From the NCBI RefSeq assembly GCF_902506195.1, contig NZ_LR732817.1, positions 1,564,909 through 1,628,908 of the forward strand: a DNA stretch of 64,000 bases, read 5' to 3'. Positions 37,863-45,637 of the stretch are shown here, piece by piece (position 1 is the first letter of the stretch; every line of letters starts with the position of its first letter). The position numbers were made by a program, and so were the translations under genes. The notes beneath the pieces were generated by a model. The model was given only the letters and a program-made list of their open reading frames with translations, ran no database searches and was not told where the DNA came from. The stretch comes from Citricoccus sp. K5 (GTDB lineage: Bacteria; Actinomycetota; Actinomycetes; Actinomycetales; Micrococcaceae).

Positions 37863-39929
37863 TCATGGGCGGTCGGCCTGATCGGCCGGGGATCCGTTGC
37901 CCTGTACCCCAGACTCTACTGGGCCGGTCCAGGGTCCGGTGGGCGGGGCGGGTGTGCCGGTCCGGGGCGACGTGCCCGCCCCACGCCGCGTCGTCGCCAA
38001 CTGCCACGGCACCGAGGCGACCATGACACCGGGCTCGTGGTGCAGGCGCGCCTTGATTCGCTTGGTGGTCCGGTTGTGCAGGAGGGCCTGCCAGCCACCG
38101 TTGACGACGTATTCGGGGATGTAGACGACCATCAGGTCCCGTGGCGAGGTGCGCCGCAGGGCCCGCAGGTGGCGGATCAGGGGCTCGGACATCTCCCGGT
38201 AGGGGGAGGCCAGCACCGTGATCGGCACCGGCAGGCCGAGCCGGTCCCAGGCCGTCACCAGCTTGCCGGTGGACTGCTTGTCCAGATCCACCACGACGGC
38301 CTCCAGGCTGGAGGGCCGTGAGGCGCGGGCATAGGCCAGAGCCCGCAGCGTGGGCCGCTGGACGGACATCACCAGGATGACGGCATGGACCCGGGAGGGC
38401 AGCGCCCGCGCATCCTCGGTCGAGGTCAGGTCGAGCTCAGAGGCGACCGCCTCGTAGTGACCCCGGATCCGGGACATCACGAACACCATCGCCGCGATCG
38501 CCAGCAGGGCCACCCAGGCCCCCTGGCCGAACCGCGTCACGAGGACCACCAGTGCCACCAGGGCGGTGACCACGAGTCCCACCAGGTTCACCAGCCGCCG
38601 CGTCCGGACGGCCTGGCGGGCTCGGACTCCGGGCGTGTGCGCGAGCTGACTGCTCCAGTGCCGCACCATGCCCAGTTGGCTGATGGTGAAGGACAGGAAG
38701 ACGCCGATGACGTAGAGCTGGACGAGCAGTGCGGTCTGGGCCTGAAAGGCGACCACGAGGGCCAGTGCGGCCAGGGCCAGCAGCACGACGCCGTTGGTGT
38801 ACCCCAGGCGGTCACCACGGGTGAGCAGCTGGCGGGGCAGGTAGCCGTCCGCCGCCAGCCGTGAGGCCAGCTCCGGGAACGACTTGAACGCCGAGTGGCC
38901 GGCCAGCACCAACAGCACCGCGACCATCAGGATCAGGGCGCCGGCCAGGAGCCCGCCGTGGCCCAGGATCGCGTTGGCCAGCTGGGCCAGCACGGGATTC
39001 TGCACATAGTCCCCGGGCACCGGGCCGCCGCCGACGGCCTGCAGTCCGGAGGGGTCCAGGACGAACACCACCCCGGTGCGGTCTGCCAGGTACATCACCC
39101 CGATCGTGGACGCGCCGGCCGTCAGGCCCATCGCCAGCATCACGGACCGGGCCAGGCGGACCCTCGGCTTGGCCATGGCGCCCACATTCGAGGCCGGAAC
39201 CTCCACACCGGTGGCGAGCGCCGAGCCGGAGGAGAACGCCCGCAGCACCAGGACCGCCAGCGCGAGGCCGCCCAGCCCCTCGGAGAAGGCGGAGTCGGGC
39301 ACGGGCTCGACTCCGGCCGACGTCGCCGGTCCGAGGGCGCCCGCCGCGTCCTGGACGAGGCCGGCCCCGATCATGCCGAACAGCAGGGCGAGGAAGACGA
39401 AGGCGAGGACGGCGGGGGTCACCCGTCCGCGTCCGGCACCGCGGATGCTCGCCATGGCCAGGACCACGACGCCGGCCACGGCCACCGCCGTCTCCGCGCC
39501 TCCCAGCGCGGGGACGGCCGCCACGAGGTAGTGCGCCATGGCAGCCATGGACACCGCCACCGTGAAGACGAAGTCGAGCATCATGGCGGCCCCCACGGTC
39601 AGGCCCGCCCACGGCCCGAGATTCGCCCGCGAGATCGCGTAGTCGCCGCCCTCGGGGTAGGCCCGGATGGCCACCCGGTAGGACACGACGATCAGCAGCA
39701 TCACCGCCACCACGGCCACGCCGATCTCGGGACCCAGGGCCAGGGCGGCCGTGCCGCCGAGTGCCAGGGTCAGCAGGATCTCGTCCGGGGCGTAGGCGAT
39801 GGAGGACCAGGCGTTCGCAGAGAACACGGGCAGGGCGGTGAACCGGCCCAGGGGCCGGCGGTTCAACCGCTCCGTGTCGTAGGGCCGGCCCACGAGGAGA
39901 CGGCGCATGCTGTCCAGGACCCTTGCCAC
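37863..39929 (-). CDS. APC-superfamily transporter, KimA-like
   Basis: A membrane protein of 688 aa. The N-terminus has the pattern of KimA-type potassium transporters (a Leu-Val-Gly-Arg-Pro segment, then ALPVFSANAWSSIAYAPDEIL). About 12 membrane helices follow to about residue 490, then a cytoplasmic domain of ~180 residues including YREMSEPLIRHLRAL and VVYIPEYVV. This architecture is that of KimA rather than of plain amino-acid permeases. GTG 39929 is preferred because TACCGT lies 7 nt upstream (leaderless arrangement); ATG 39908 is the alternative. It is divergent from two TrkA/RCK proteins, which supports a potassium role (inference). Confidence 0.85.
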   Translation of the reverse strand: MARVLDSMRRLLVGRPYDTERLNRRPLGRFTALPVFSANAWSSIAYAPDEILLTLALGGTAALALGPEIGVAVVAVMLLIVVSYRVAIRAYPEGGDYAISRANLGPWAGLTVGAAMMLDFVFTVAVSMAAMAHYLVAAVPALGGAETAVAVAGVVVLAMASIRGAGRGRVTPAVLAFVFLALLFGMIGAGLVQDAAGALGPATSAGVEPVPDSAFSEGLGGLALAVLVLRAFSSGSALATGVEVPASNVGAMAKPRVRLARSVMLAMGLTAGASTIGVMYLADRTGVVFVLDPSGLQAVGGGPVPGDYVQNPVLAQLANAILGHGGLLAGALILMVAVLLVLAGHSAFKSFPELASRLAADGYLPRQLLTRGDRLGYTNGVVLLALAALALVVAFQAQTALLVQLYVIGVFLSFTISQLGMVRHWSSQLAHTPGVRARQAVRTRRLVNLVGLVVTALVALVVLVTRFGQGAWVALLAIAAMVFVMSRIRGHYEAVASELDLTSTEDARALPSRVHAVILVMSVQRPTLRALAYARASRPSSLEAVVVDLDKQSTGKLVTAWDRLGLPVPITVLASPYREMSEPLIRHLRALRRTSPRDLMVVYIPEYVVNGGWQALLHNRTTKRIKARLHHEPGVMVASVPWQLATTRRGAGTSPRTGTPAPPTGPWTGPVESGVQGNGSPADQADRP

Positions 39930-39936
39930 GCGCACT

Positions 39937-39942
39937 ACGGTA
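39937..39942 (-). promoter_or_regulatory. -10-like hexamer of the KimA-like gene (leaderless arrangement)
   Basis: TACCGT on the minus strand ends 7 nt before GTG 39929, with no ribosome binding site in between. Confidence 0.45.
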
Positions 39943-40152
39943 CCGCGCCCACCGATCCGCTCCGCCCACGCGCAGGCCACACCATCGTCACGGCCGAGGA
40001 GCAGGCCGGCACGGCATGCCGAGGCCCGGGGGCGGTGCGCCCGTGGCACACTGGACTCGCTGGCGGCGCCAGCCGTTCGAAAGACCGCACAGCCGGGTCC
40101 GTGCCGCTCCATCAGGGCGAGGCCTCGGGCCGGTGAAACAGGAGGGAATCCG

Positions 40153-40872
40153 ATGGCCCACTTCGTGATCATGGGTTGCGGCCGCGTCGGTTCCTCCCTG
40201 GCCCTGACGTTGGAGCGGGGCGGCCACACCGTCGCCGTGGTGGACCAGGACGAGCGGGCCTTCCGGCGTCTGGGACGGCACTTCGGCGGACAGCGGGTCA
40301 CCGGCGTCGGGTTCGACCGGGACGCCCTGACCAAGGCCCGGATCCACGATGCCTATGCCTTCGCCGCCGTCTCCTCGGGGGACAACTCCAATATCATCGC
40401 CGCCCGCGTAGCTCGCGAGACGTTCGGTGTGGAGCACGTGGTGGCCCGGATCTACGACCCGGGCCGCGCAGAGGTCTACCAGCGGCTCGGCATCCCCACG
40501 GTGGCTGCCGTGCGATGGTCCACGGACCAGGTCCTGCGCCGGATCCTGCCGGACGCAGACCTGGCCGGAGACTTCAGGGACGCCTCGGGGCGGATCATCA
40601 TGACCGAGGTGCGGGTCTCCCCTGCCTGGATCGGGCGCCCCCTGGCCGAGCTGGAGGCCGAGGCCGGACTCCGCATCGCCTTCGTCACCCGTATGGGCGA
40701 GGGCATCGTCCCCACCGGCGGCACCCTCTACCAACAGGGAGACATCGTGCACGCCGTGATGGCCGTGTCCGGTCAATCCGAGGCCGAACGGGCCCTGGAG
40801 GCCGGACCACAGACCGGTGCCGACCTGCTGGAGGACCGCCCCGAGGACAGCGGAAAGGTGGACCCAGCATGA
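40153..40872 (+). CDS. TrkA/RCK-family potassium transport regulator (first of two)
   Basis: A 239-aa cytoplasmic nucleotide-binding protein. The N-terminal Rossmann (TrkA_N/RCK_N) domain begins with the GCGRVG dinucleotide motif and has an acidic strand end VDQDE. A TrkA_C domain covers about residues 140-220. ATG 40153 has a perfect AGGAGG site. The gene overlaps the next TrkA gene by ATGA, and the pair matches mycobacterial ceoB-ceoC. No TrkH/KtrB membrane subunit is in the window; the divergent KimA-like transporter is the nearest candidate partner. Confidence 0.92.
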   Translation: MAHFVIMGCGRVGSSLALTLERGGHTVAVVDQDERAFRRLGRHFGGQRVTGVGFDRDALTKARIHDAYAFAAVSSGDNSNIIAARVARETFGVEHVVARIYDPGRAEVYQRLGIPTVAAVRWSTDQVLRRILPDADLAGDFRDASGRIIMTEVRVSPAWIGRPLAELEAEAGLRIAFVTRMGEGIVPTGGTLYQQGDIVHAVMAVSGQSEAERALEAGPQTGADLLEDRPEDSGKVDPA

Positions 40873-41585
40873 AGGTCGTCATTGCCGGAGCCGGCGCCGT
40901 CGGTTCCTCGATCGCCCGCGAACTGCTGACCAACGGCCATGAGGTCCTGCTGGTGGACATCAAACCCGAGGTCGTCGCCCGCTCGGGGCTGCGAGGCGTC
41001 AAGTGGCTCATGGGGGATGCCTGCGAGCTCACGGTCCTGCAGGAAGCCCACCTGGAGACAGCCGAGGTACTGGTGGCCGCCACGGGCGATGACAAGGCCA
41101 ACCTCGTGGTCTCCCTGCTCGCCAAGTCCGAGTTCGGAGTGGGCCGGACCGTGGCCCGCGTGAACAACCCGAAGAACGACTGGCTCTTCGATGAGGCATG
41201 GGGTGTGGACGTGGCCGTCTCCACGCCGCGCATCATGACCGCCCTGGTGGAGGAGGCCGTGGAGACCGGTGACCTCGTGCGGCTGCTGACGCTGAAGTCT
41301 GGCCAGACCACGCTCGTGGAGTTCACGGTTCCTGCCGGACACTGGGCCGATGGCCGCCGGCTCGGCTCGGTGTCCTGGCCGGAGGACATCTCCGTGGTGT
41401 CCATCATCCGGGACACCCGCCCCATCACCCCCAGTGACGACGACGTCATGGAAGCGGGTGACGAACTGTTCTTCCTGGCCACCGAGGAGGCGGAGTCACG
41501 GCTGCGGGACGTCCTGGTACCCGAGGACGAGCGGCAGGCCCGTGGTCAGCGCGAATCACTGTCCCAGCGCGAGACGCGCGGATAG
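40869..41585 (+). CDS. TrkA/RCK-family potassium transport regulator (second of two)
   Basis: A 238-aa protein with the same architecture as its upstream neighbour: an RCK_N fold starting MKVVIAGAGAVGSS with acidic LVDIKPE, then a TrkA_C domain from about residue 135 (SGQTTLVEFTV). It is translationally coupled to the first by ATGA. The two probably form a hetero-oligomeric gating ring. It is convergent with the DUF3159 gene. The 81-nt spacer after it has an unusually purine-rich plus strand and no hairpin. Confidence 0.92.
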   Translation: MKVVIAGAGAVGSSIARELLTNGHEVLLVDIKPEVVARSGLRGVKWLMGDACELTVLQEAHLETAEVLVAATGDDKANLVVSLLAKSEFGVGRTVARVNNPKNDWLFDEAWGVDVAVSTPRIMTALVEEAVETGDLVRLLTLKSGQTTLVEFTVPAGHWADGRRLGSVSWPEDISVVSIIRDTRPITPSDDDVMEAGDELFFLATEEAESRLRDVLVPEDERQARGQRESLSQRETRG

Positions 41586-41666
41586 AGAGCCGCGGGAAAG
41601 CCGATAGCCGACAGAGACAGAGCAGGGGCAGAGAAGGGACGGATTGGGCAGGGAGGGCAGAGAGGT

Positions 41667-42446
41667 TCAGGCGCCGGGCTGGTCCGGACGGCCCTCGGAC
41701 GCCGGTTCCACGTCCTGCCGGGCGGAGACCAGCCAGCCGAACCACAGGGCCAGCGCATAGAGCGGCAGTCCCATCACGAGCCGTGCGGTGCCCAGGGCCG
41801 TCAGCAGGTCGGCGAAGTAGAGGGGGACCTGGACGGCCAGCCGCAGGGCGAGGGCGGCCACCAGGATCCAGGTGGCCAAGGCATAGCGCCGGCGCCGCTG
41901 CGGATCCTGGCGCCAGGCGATCCCCTCGTTGCGGACCAGTCCGAACACCAGCCCCAGCAACGGCCAGCCCACGAGGACGGAGACGGCCATCGCGGTGATA
42001 TAGGCCGCATTGGTGACGAATCCCCAGAGGTAGTAGTCCTTCGCCTCTCCTGTGTTCAGCGCCACCACCACACACAGCACGACGGCGGCCAGTCCTGCCA
42101 GGGCCTGGATCGGACTCTGACGCTGGAGAAGCCGGACCACGCTGAAGGCGGCGGCCACCACCACGGCGGCGATGCCAGCACCCCACAGGTTCTGGGTGCT
42201 GATGAAGGCGACGAGGAAGACAGCGGAGGGCAGAACCGATTCCAGCAGTCCACGCCACCCGCCGACCGTCGCCAGGACGTCGATCTCCCCGTTCTCCGTC
42301 ACGGCGGTGCCGGACCCGACCTTGCGCAGGGCCGCATCCAGCTGGCCGCGCGGGTCATCCCCCTCCGGCACGCCATCAGTGTGCGGTGCGGCGTTCGGAG
42401 TGTCCCGCGGCGTGGGTGCTCCCGAGGTCTCAGGATCGTGGGTCAT
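41667..42446 (-). CDS. DUF3159 family membrane protein
   Basis: A 259-aa membrane protein of unknown function. About 60 hydrophilic residues, some Pro/Asp-rich, precede six predicted membrane helices beginning LPSAVFLVAFISTQNL. A conserved-looking loop with QDPQRRRRYALATW sits between helices. ATG 42446 has a GCAGGAG site and overlaps the end of the OB-fold gene by 17 nt. It belongs to the actinobacterial group dut-DUF3710-OB-DUF3159-TrkA. Confidence 0.88.
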   Translation of the reverse strand: MTHDPETSGAPTPRDTPNAAPHTDGVPEGDDPRGQLDAALRKVGSGTAVTENGEIDVLATVGGWRGLLESVLPSAVFLVAFISTQNLWGAGIAAVVVAAAFSVVRLLQRQSPIQALAGLAAVVLCVVVALNTGEAKDYYLWGFVTNAAYITAMAVSVLVGWPLLGLVFGLVRNEGIAWRQDPQRRRRYALATWILVAALALRLAVQVPLYFADLLTALGTARLVMGLPLYALALWFGWLVSARQDVEPASEGRPDQPGA

Positions 42447-42798
42447 GCGGCGCTCCTGCCAGCAGTTCGTAACGGGGGTTGAAAACCGTGGGGAGGTCAT
42501 CGTGCACCGAGAGGAAACCTTCGATGCGTAGCCAGCGTCCGGCCTCGATGCCGGGGATCCGGCGCTGCCCGATCCATACCAGACGCAACCGCTCGCCGCC
42601 GGTGGACACCCGTCCGGGACGAGGAGCCTCGGTCACCAGGTCGACGGCGAAACGTACCGGTCCGGCCGCAGCCGTCAACCGTACGGCGGCCACCAGGCCC
42701 ACACGCTGCACGTGAGCCCCATGGGCTCCTCGGCGTGCGGCACCCCCCGTTCCCGACTGCGGGAGGGACGGGGGTGCGGACGCGGCGGAGGAGGACAT
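42430..42798 (-). CDS. OB-fold nucleic-acid-binding domain protein
   Basis: A 122-aa protein. After about 30 Ser/Ala/Pro/Gly residues comes one small beta-barrel-like region, with a strand pattern running from VGLVAAVRLTA to WLRIEGFLSV and a closing YELLAG, as in actinobacterial OB-fold proteins of this locus. Its role is unknown; nucleic-acid binding is implied by the fold name only. It starts 8 nt after the DUF3710 stop and overlaps the DUF3159 gene. Confidence 0.82.
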   Translation of the reverse strand: MSSSAASAPPSLPQSGTGGAARRGAHGAHVQRVGLVAAVRLTAAAGPVRFAVDLVTEAPRPGRVSTGGERLRLVWIGQRRIPGIEAGRWLRIEGFLSVHDDLPTVFNPRYELLAGAPHDPRS

Positions 42799-42806
42799 GG
42801 ACGGTG

Positions 42807-43619
42807 TCAGCGGACTTCCGTCACTTCCGGTCCGCGCTCCGGCGGCCGCTGGCGCGGGTCCACGATGGTCGGTGCCTCTGATCCGCCCGTCGGCTGCGGT
42901 GCACCGGCCGCCCCGGAAGACCCGGTCTCGACCGACTCACCGGACTGGCCAGTCTGACCGACCTGACCCGGCTGACGCACGGGGCGCATGTTCTCGGGTG
43001 GGGTGAGCGGCAACAGTTCCCGCGGCGGGTGGGGATCGTCTCCGCGCCGGACCACGATGCGGGAGAACAGCTCGTTGACAGGACCCACGGCCTCTGCCTT
43101 GAAGGCCGCCTCGCCGCCGATCACGCCGCGGAGGAACCACCGGGGTCCATCCACGCCGACGAAGCGGGCCACGCGCCAGCCGGGCGATCCATCGGGCATC
43201 TTGGCGGGAATCCGAGCGACGACCTCGGTGCCGAACTGCCCCTCCTGCTCCCCCACCTGGGCGCCTTCGGTGACGGTGACGGACTCGAGGATCTCGGCGC
43301 GGATCTCGTCCCAGATGCCGCCCGCCCGCGGGGCCGCGAACGCCTGCACCTGCAGTGAGGACTGGCCCAGCTGCAGGGTCACGCCGATCAGGCGCTTGGT
43401 GGTGTCCTCGAGGTCGAGGCGCACCTTCATGTCCTTCACCACCGGGATGCGCAGGGATCCCAGGTCAAGGTGGCCGTCCACCTCGGGGCGGTCGGCGATG
43501 TCGAAGGGGCCGGTGGCCTCGGCTTCGGGCTCGGTCGCCAGCTGGTCCCGGGGATCCTGGAGTTCCTCCGGGAGGACGACCGTCTCGGTCTTGACGTTCC
43601 GGTTACGGCCGAAGATCAT
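42807..43619 (-). CDS. DUF3710 domain-containing protein
   Basis: A 270-aa soluble protein of unknown function. The start MIFGRNRN, the acidic linker, and the central DUF3710 fold (from LDLGSLRIPVV through VGVDGPRWFLRGVIGG) are typical. The last ~65 residues are Pro/Gly/Glu-rich and probably disordered. I chose ATG 43619; a TTG at 43634 would add five residues. It heads the minus-strand group DUF3710-OB-DUF3159. DUF3710 genes sit beside dut in many actinobacteria. Confidence 0.9.
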   Translation of the reverse strand: MIFGRNRNVKTETVVLPEELQDPRDQLATEPEAEATGPFDIADRPEVDGHLDLGSLRIPVVKDMKVRLDLEDTTKRLIGVTLQLGQSSLQVQAFAAPRAGGIWDEIRAEILESVTVTEGAQVGEQEGQFGTEVVARIPAKMPDGSPGWRVARFVGVDGPRWFLRGVIGGEAAFKAEAVGPVNELFSRIVVRRGDDPHPPRELLPLTPPENMRPVRQPGQVGQTGQSGESVETGSSGAAGAPQPTGGSEAPTIVDPRQRPPERGPEVTEVR

Positions 43620-43769
43620 CTGCGTGCCTGCCAATCCGTGTCACGTGTAGAAGATGCTGGTTCTTGCCTGGCCAGTGCCACCGTCCGACCGACCGGGCTG
43701 GACCGGGCCGGCCTTCCGTGCTGGGAGGGCCAGTCCAGCTTAGGTCAGTAGGGCGGTGCCGCAGAACTG

Positions 43770-44288
43770 TCACGCCCCATGTACCGGGGCCTCCGCACCG
43801 AATCCGCCGGTGGATCCGAAACCCGCGGCGCCACGGTCCGAGGGCGGCAGTTCGTCCACGAGCACAAACTGTGCCTGGGCCACCCTCTGGATGACCAACT
43901 GGGCGATCCGGTCCCCGCGCCGGAGCCGGATCGCCTCGGTCCGGTCCGTGTTCAGCAGCGGCACCTTGATCTCTCCCCGGTATCCGGCGTCGATGGTCCC
44001 GGGAGCGTTGACGAGGCTGAGCCCCTGGCGCACGGCCAGTCCGGACCGCGGGTGCACGAAGCCCACGAAGCCCACGGGCAACGCCAGTGCGACGCCGGTC
44101 GGCACCAGGGCTCGTGCGCCTGGTTCCAGCACCACGTCCTCGGTGGTCCGCAGGTCCGCGCCGGCGTCACCCGGGAGGGCATACGCCGGGGGCTCGATGC
44201 CGTCGTCGAGCATGGTAAGGGCGATCGTGGGACGCTCCACGGCACCGCCAACGGAAGGCGTGTCAAGGGACTCTGCTGACTGATTCAC
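43770..44288 (-). CDS. dut: dUTP diphosphatase
   Basis: A trimeric dUTPase that keeps uracil out of DNA and supplies dUMP. All five motifs are present: [41 protein letters not shown], and the C-terminal flexible [10 protein letters not shown]. It has 172 aa, with about 25 extra N-terminal residues. The GTG start at 44288 is preceded at 6 nt by TACAGT, fitting a leaderless message. It is divergent from the DUF3093 gene. Confidence 0.96.
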   Translation of the reverse strand: MNQSAESLDTPSVGGAVERPTIALTMLDDGIEPPAYALPGDAGADLRTTEDVVLEPGARALVPTGVALALPVGFVGFVHPRSGLAVRQGLSLVNAPGTIDAGYRGEIKVPLLNTDRTEAIRLRRGDRIAQLVIQRVAQAQFVLVDELPPSDRGAAGFGSTGGFGAEAPVHGA

Positions 44289-44294
44289 GCGGCC

Positions 44295-44300
44295 ACTGTA
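44295..44300 (-). promoter_or_regulatory. -10-like hexamer of dut (leaderless arrangement)
   Basis: TACAGT on the minus strand ends 6 nt before GTG 44288. There is no ribosome binding site. Confidence 0.5.
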
Positions 44301-44379
44301 CCGGAGAGCGCCGGTCCAACCCTGCGGCGTCAACGGCGCCGATTCACCCTGCCACGCGAAACGTGGGATTCTTGAAGGC

Positions 44380-44904
44380 ATGCACGAATCCTCCTCGGTC
44401 CCTGCGGAACAGCCCGGTCGTCCACCCGCCCCAGAGGCGCCCGATCGGGTCCTCTACGAAGAGAAACTGCGTCCTTCCGTGTGGATCTGGTTGATGGCCC
44501 TGATGATCTCCGGCCTGTCCATTCTGGTCTTCGTGCCGATCGGACTGGAGATCGGCCTGGGAGCCGCCGTGGTGGTCTTCGCGATCATCGCGATCCTGCT
44601 GACGCTCTCCACTCCCAGGATCCAGGTCACTGAACGGTCCCTGCAGGTCGGCCGGGCCGGAATCGAGCGCCGCTACGTCGGCGCTGTGACCGGGTACCGC
44701 GGAGACGATGCGACGTACCAGCGCGGGCCGGCCCTGCACGGACTGGCCTTCATGTGCATCCGCGGCTGGATCGACCCGGTGGTCCGCATCCAGATCGAGG
44801 ACGAGCGGGACCGGACTCCGTACTGGCTGACCAGCACGCGGAACCCGGAGCAGCTCGTCGAGGTCCTGGGCGGCACCATGGCCCGCGACATCGAGTCCGA
44901 CTGA
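44380..44904 (+). CDS. DUF3093 family membrane protein
   Basis: A 174-aa protein with two adjacent membrane helices (about residues 34-78) and a C-terminal cytoplasmic domain containing [17 protein letters not shown], the typical DUF3093 ending. The function is unknown. It lies divergent from dut and upstream of a strong bidirectional terminator. The same dut/DUF3093/DUF4193 order occurs in mycobacteria. Confidence 0.9.
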   Translation: MHESSSVPAEQPGRPPAPEAPDRVLYEEKLRPSVWIWLMALMISGLSILVFVPIGLEIGLGAAVVVFAIIAILLTLSTPRIQVTERSLQVGRAGIERRYVGAVTGYRGDDATYQRGPALHGLAFMCIRGWIDPVVRIQIEDERDRTPYWLTSTRNPEQLVEVLGGTMARDIESD

Positions 44905-44932
44905 AACCTACTGCAACCGACTGAACCCCCAG

Positions 44933-44978
44933 AACACCACAGGCCGGCCAGGAGTACCTGGCCGGCCTGTGTGGTGTT
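44933..44978. terminator. Bidirectional hairpin terminator
   Basis: About 20 bp of near-perfect inverted repeat (arms 44933-44952 and 44957-44978, 4-nt loop, one 2-nt bulge) lie between the convergent DUF3093 and DUF4193 genes. A long, GC-rich stem here would stop transcription from both sides. Confidence 0.85.
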
Positions 44979-45012
44979 CGGCTGGAACGCAGCCCGTGGG
45001 AGAGTCGCTGAC

Positions 45013-45312
45013 TCAGCCTTCGCAGTCCTTGCAGAACAACAGGCCGTCCTTCTCCTTGGCGACCTGGGACCGGTGGCGCACGAGGAAACAAGAGGCGCAG
45101 GTGAACTCGTCAGCCTGGGCGGGAAGCACCCGGACCATCAGTTCCTCGCCGGAGAGGTCGGCTCCGGGCAACTCGAAGCCTTCTGCGGCCTCAGCCTCGT
45201 CCTCGTCCACCACGGCGGACTGCGTGTCCGTGCGGCGGTTCTTCAGTTCTTCGATGGAGCTCTCGTTCAGCTCATCTTCGTTCTTGCGTGGCGCGTCGTA
45301 ATCGGTGGCCAT
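45013..45312 (-). CDS. DUF4193 family small protein
   Basis: A 99-aa acidic protein found across actinobacteria. It starts MATDYDAPRKNEDE and ends with a CXXC-type pair (CASCF) and a CKDCEG pair, together a likely four-Cys zinc site. The function is unknown. ATG 45312 gives the canonical N-terminus; in-frame sequence five codons upstream is not needed. It is divergent from sepH across a 325-nt spacer. Confidence 0.93.
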   Translation of the reverse strand: MATDYDAPRKNEDELNESSIEELKNRRTDTQSAVVDEDEAEAAEGFELPGADLSGEELMVRVLPAQADEFTCASCFLVRHRSQVAKEKDGLLFCKDCEG

Positions 45313-45637
45313 AAGGGGTGTATTCACGCTCCGCTGGTGTGGCCGGCGATGACCGACCGTGGGTGGGATGTTGCGACAAGGTCACCGGAACCCCCGGGGA
45401 TAGCTGGGGAAACCGGCCGCGAGAAACCGGGGCAGAAGGCCCACGGGGCCTTGGCTTCGGTCTGCGCGTCGTGGAGATTGTTCCCCACGTCCAAGGAAAA
45501 ACCAAATCGCTGAGAGCGGACACCTACCGGCTGCCTTCCACGGATCCGCGCCACACCGGACCGGCGTGGTGCATGCCCCGCCGAATCGTGGCAAAGTCGG
45601 TGGAAGAATGTGGGTAGACCGACCGTGGAGGACAAAC
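45313..45637. other. Gene-free divergent spacer between DUF4193 and sepH
   Basis: These 325 nt should carry promoters for both genes. I see no convincing protein gene: the open frames here have no ribosome binding site and no family features. No tRNA or clear riboswitch is present. GAATAC upstream of the DUF4193 ATG and GAATGT upstream of sepH are weak -10 candidates. Confidence 0.5.

Noticed and set aside
39930-40152. Possible c-di-AMP (ydaO-type) riboswitch for the KimA-like transporter
   Set aside because: The transporter message appears to begin at its start codon, and I could not identify the conserved ydaO motifs in this 223-nt spacer. Only a short 6-bp hairpin (GCTGGC/GCCAGC) is visible.
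41586-41666. Purine-rich tract after the second TrkA gene as a terminator
   Set aside because: No inverted repeat is present. The strand bias is striking but short and has no clear role.
45318-45617. 99-codon plus-strand open frame in the DUF4193-sepH spacer
   Set aside because: No ribosome binding site and no recognisable domain. It ends just before the sepH start in promoter DNA.
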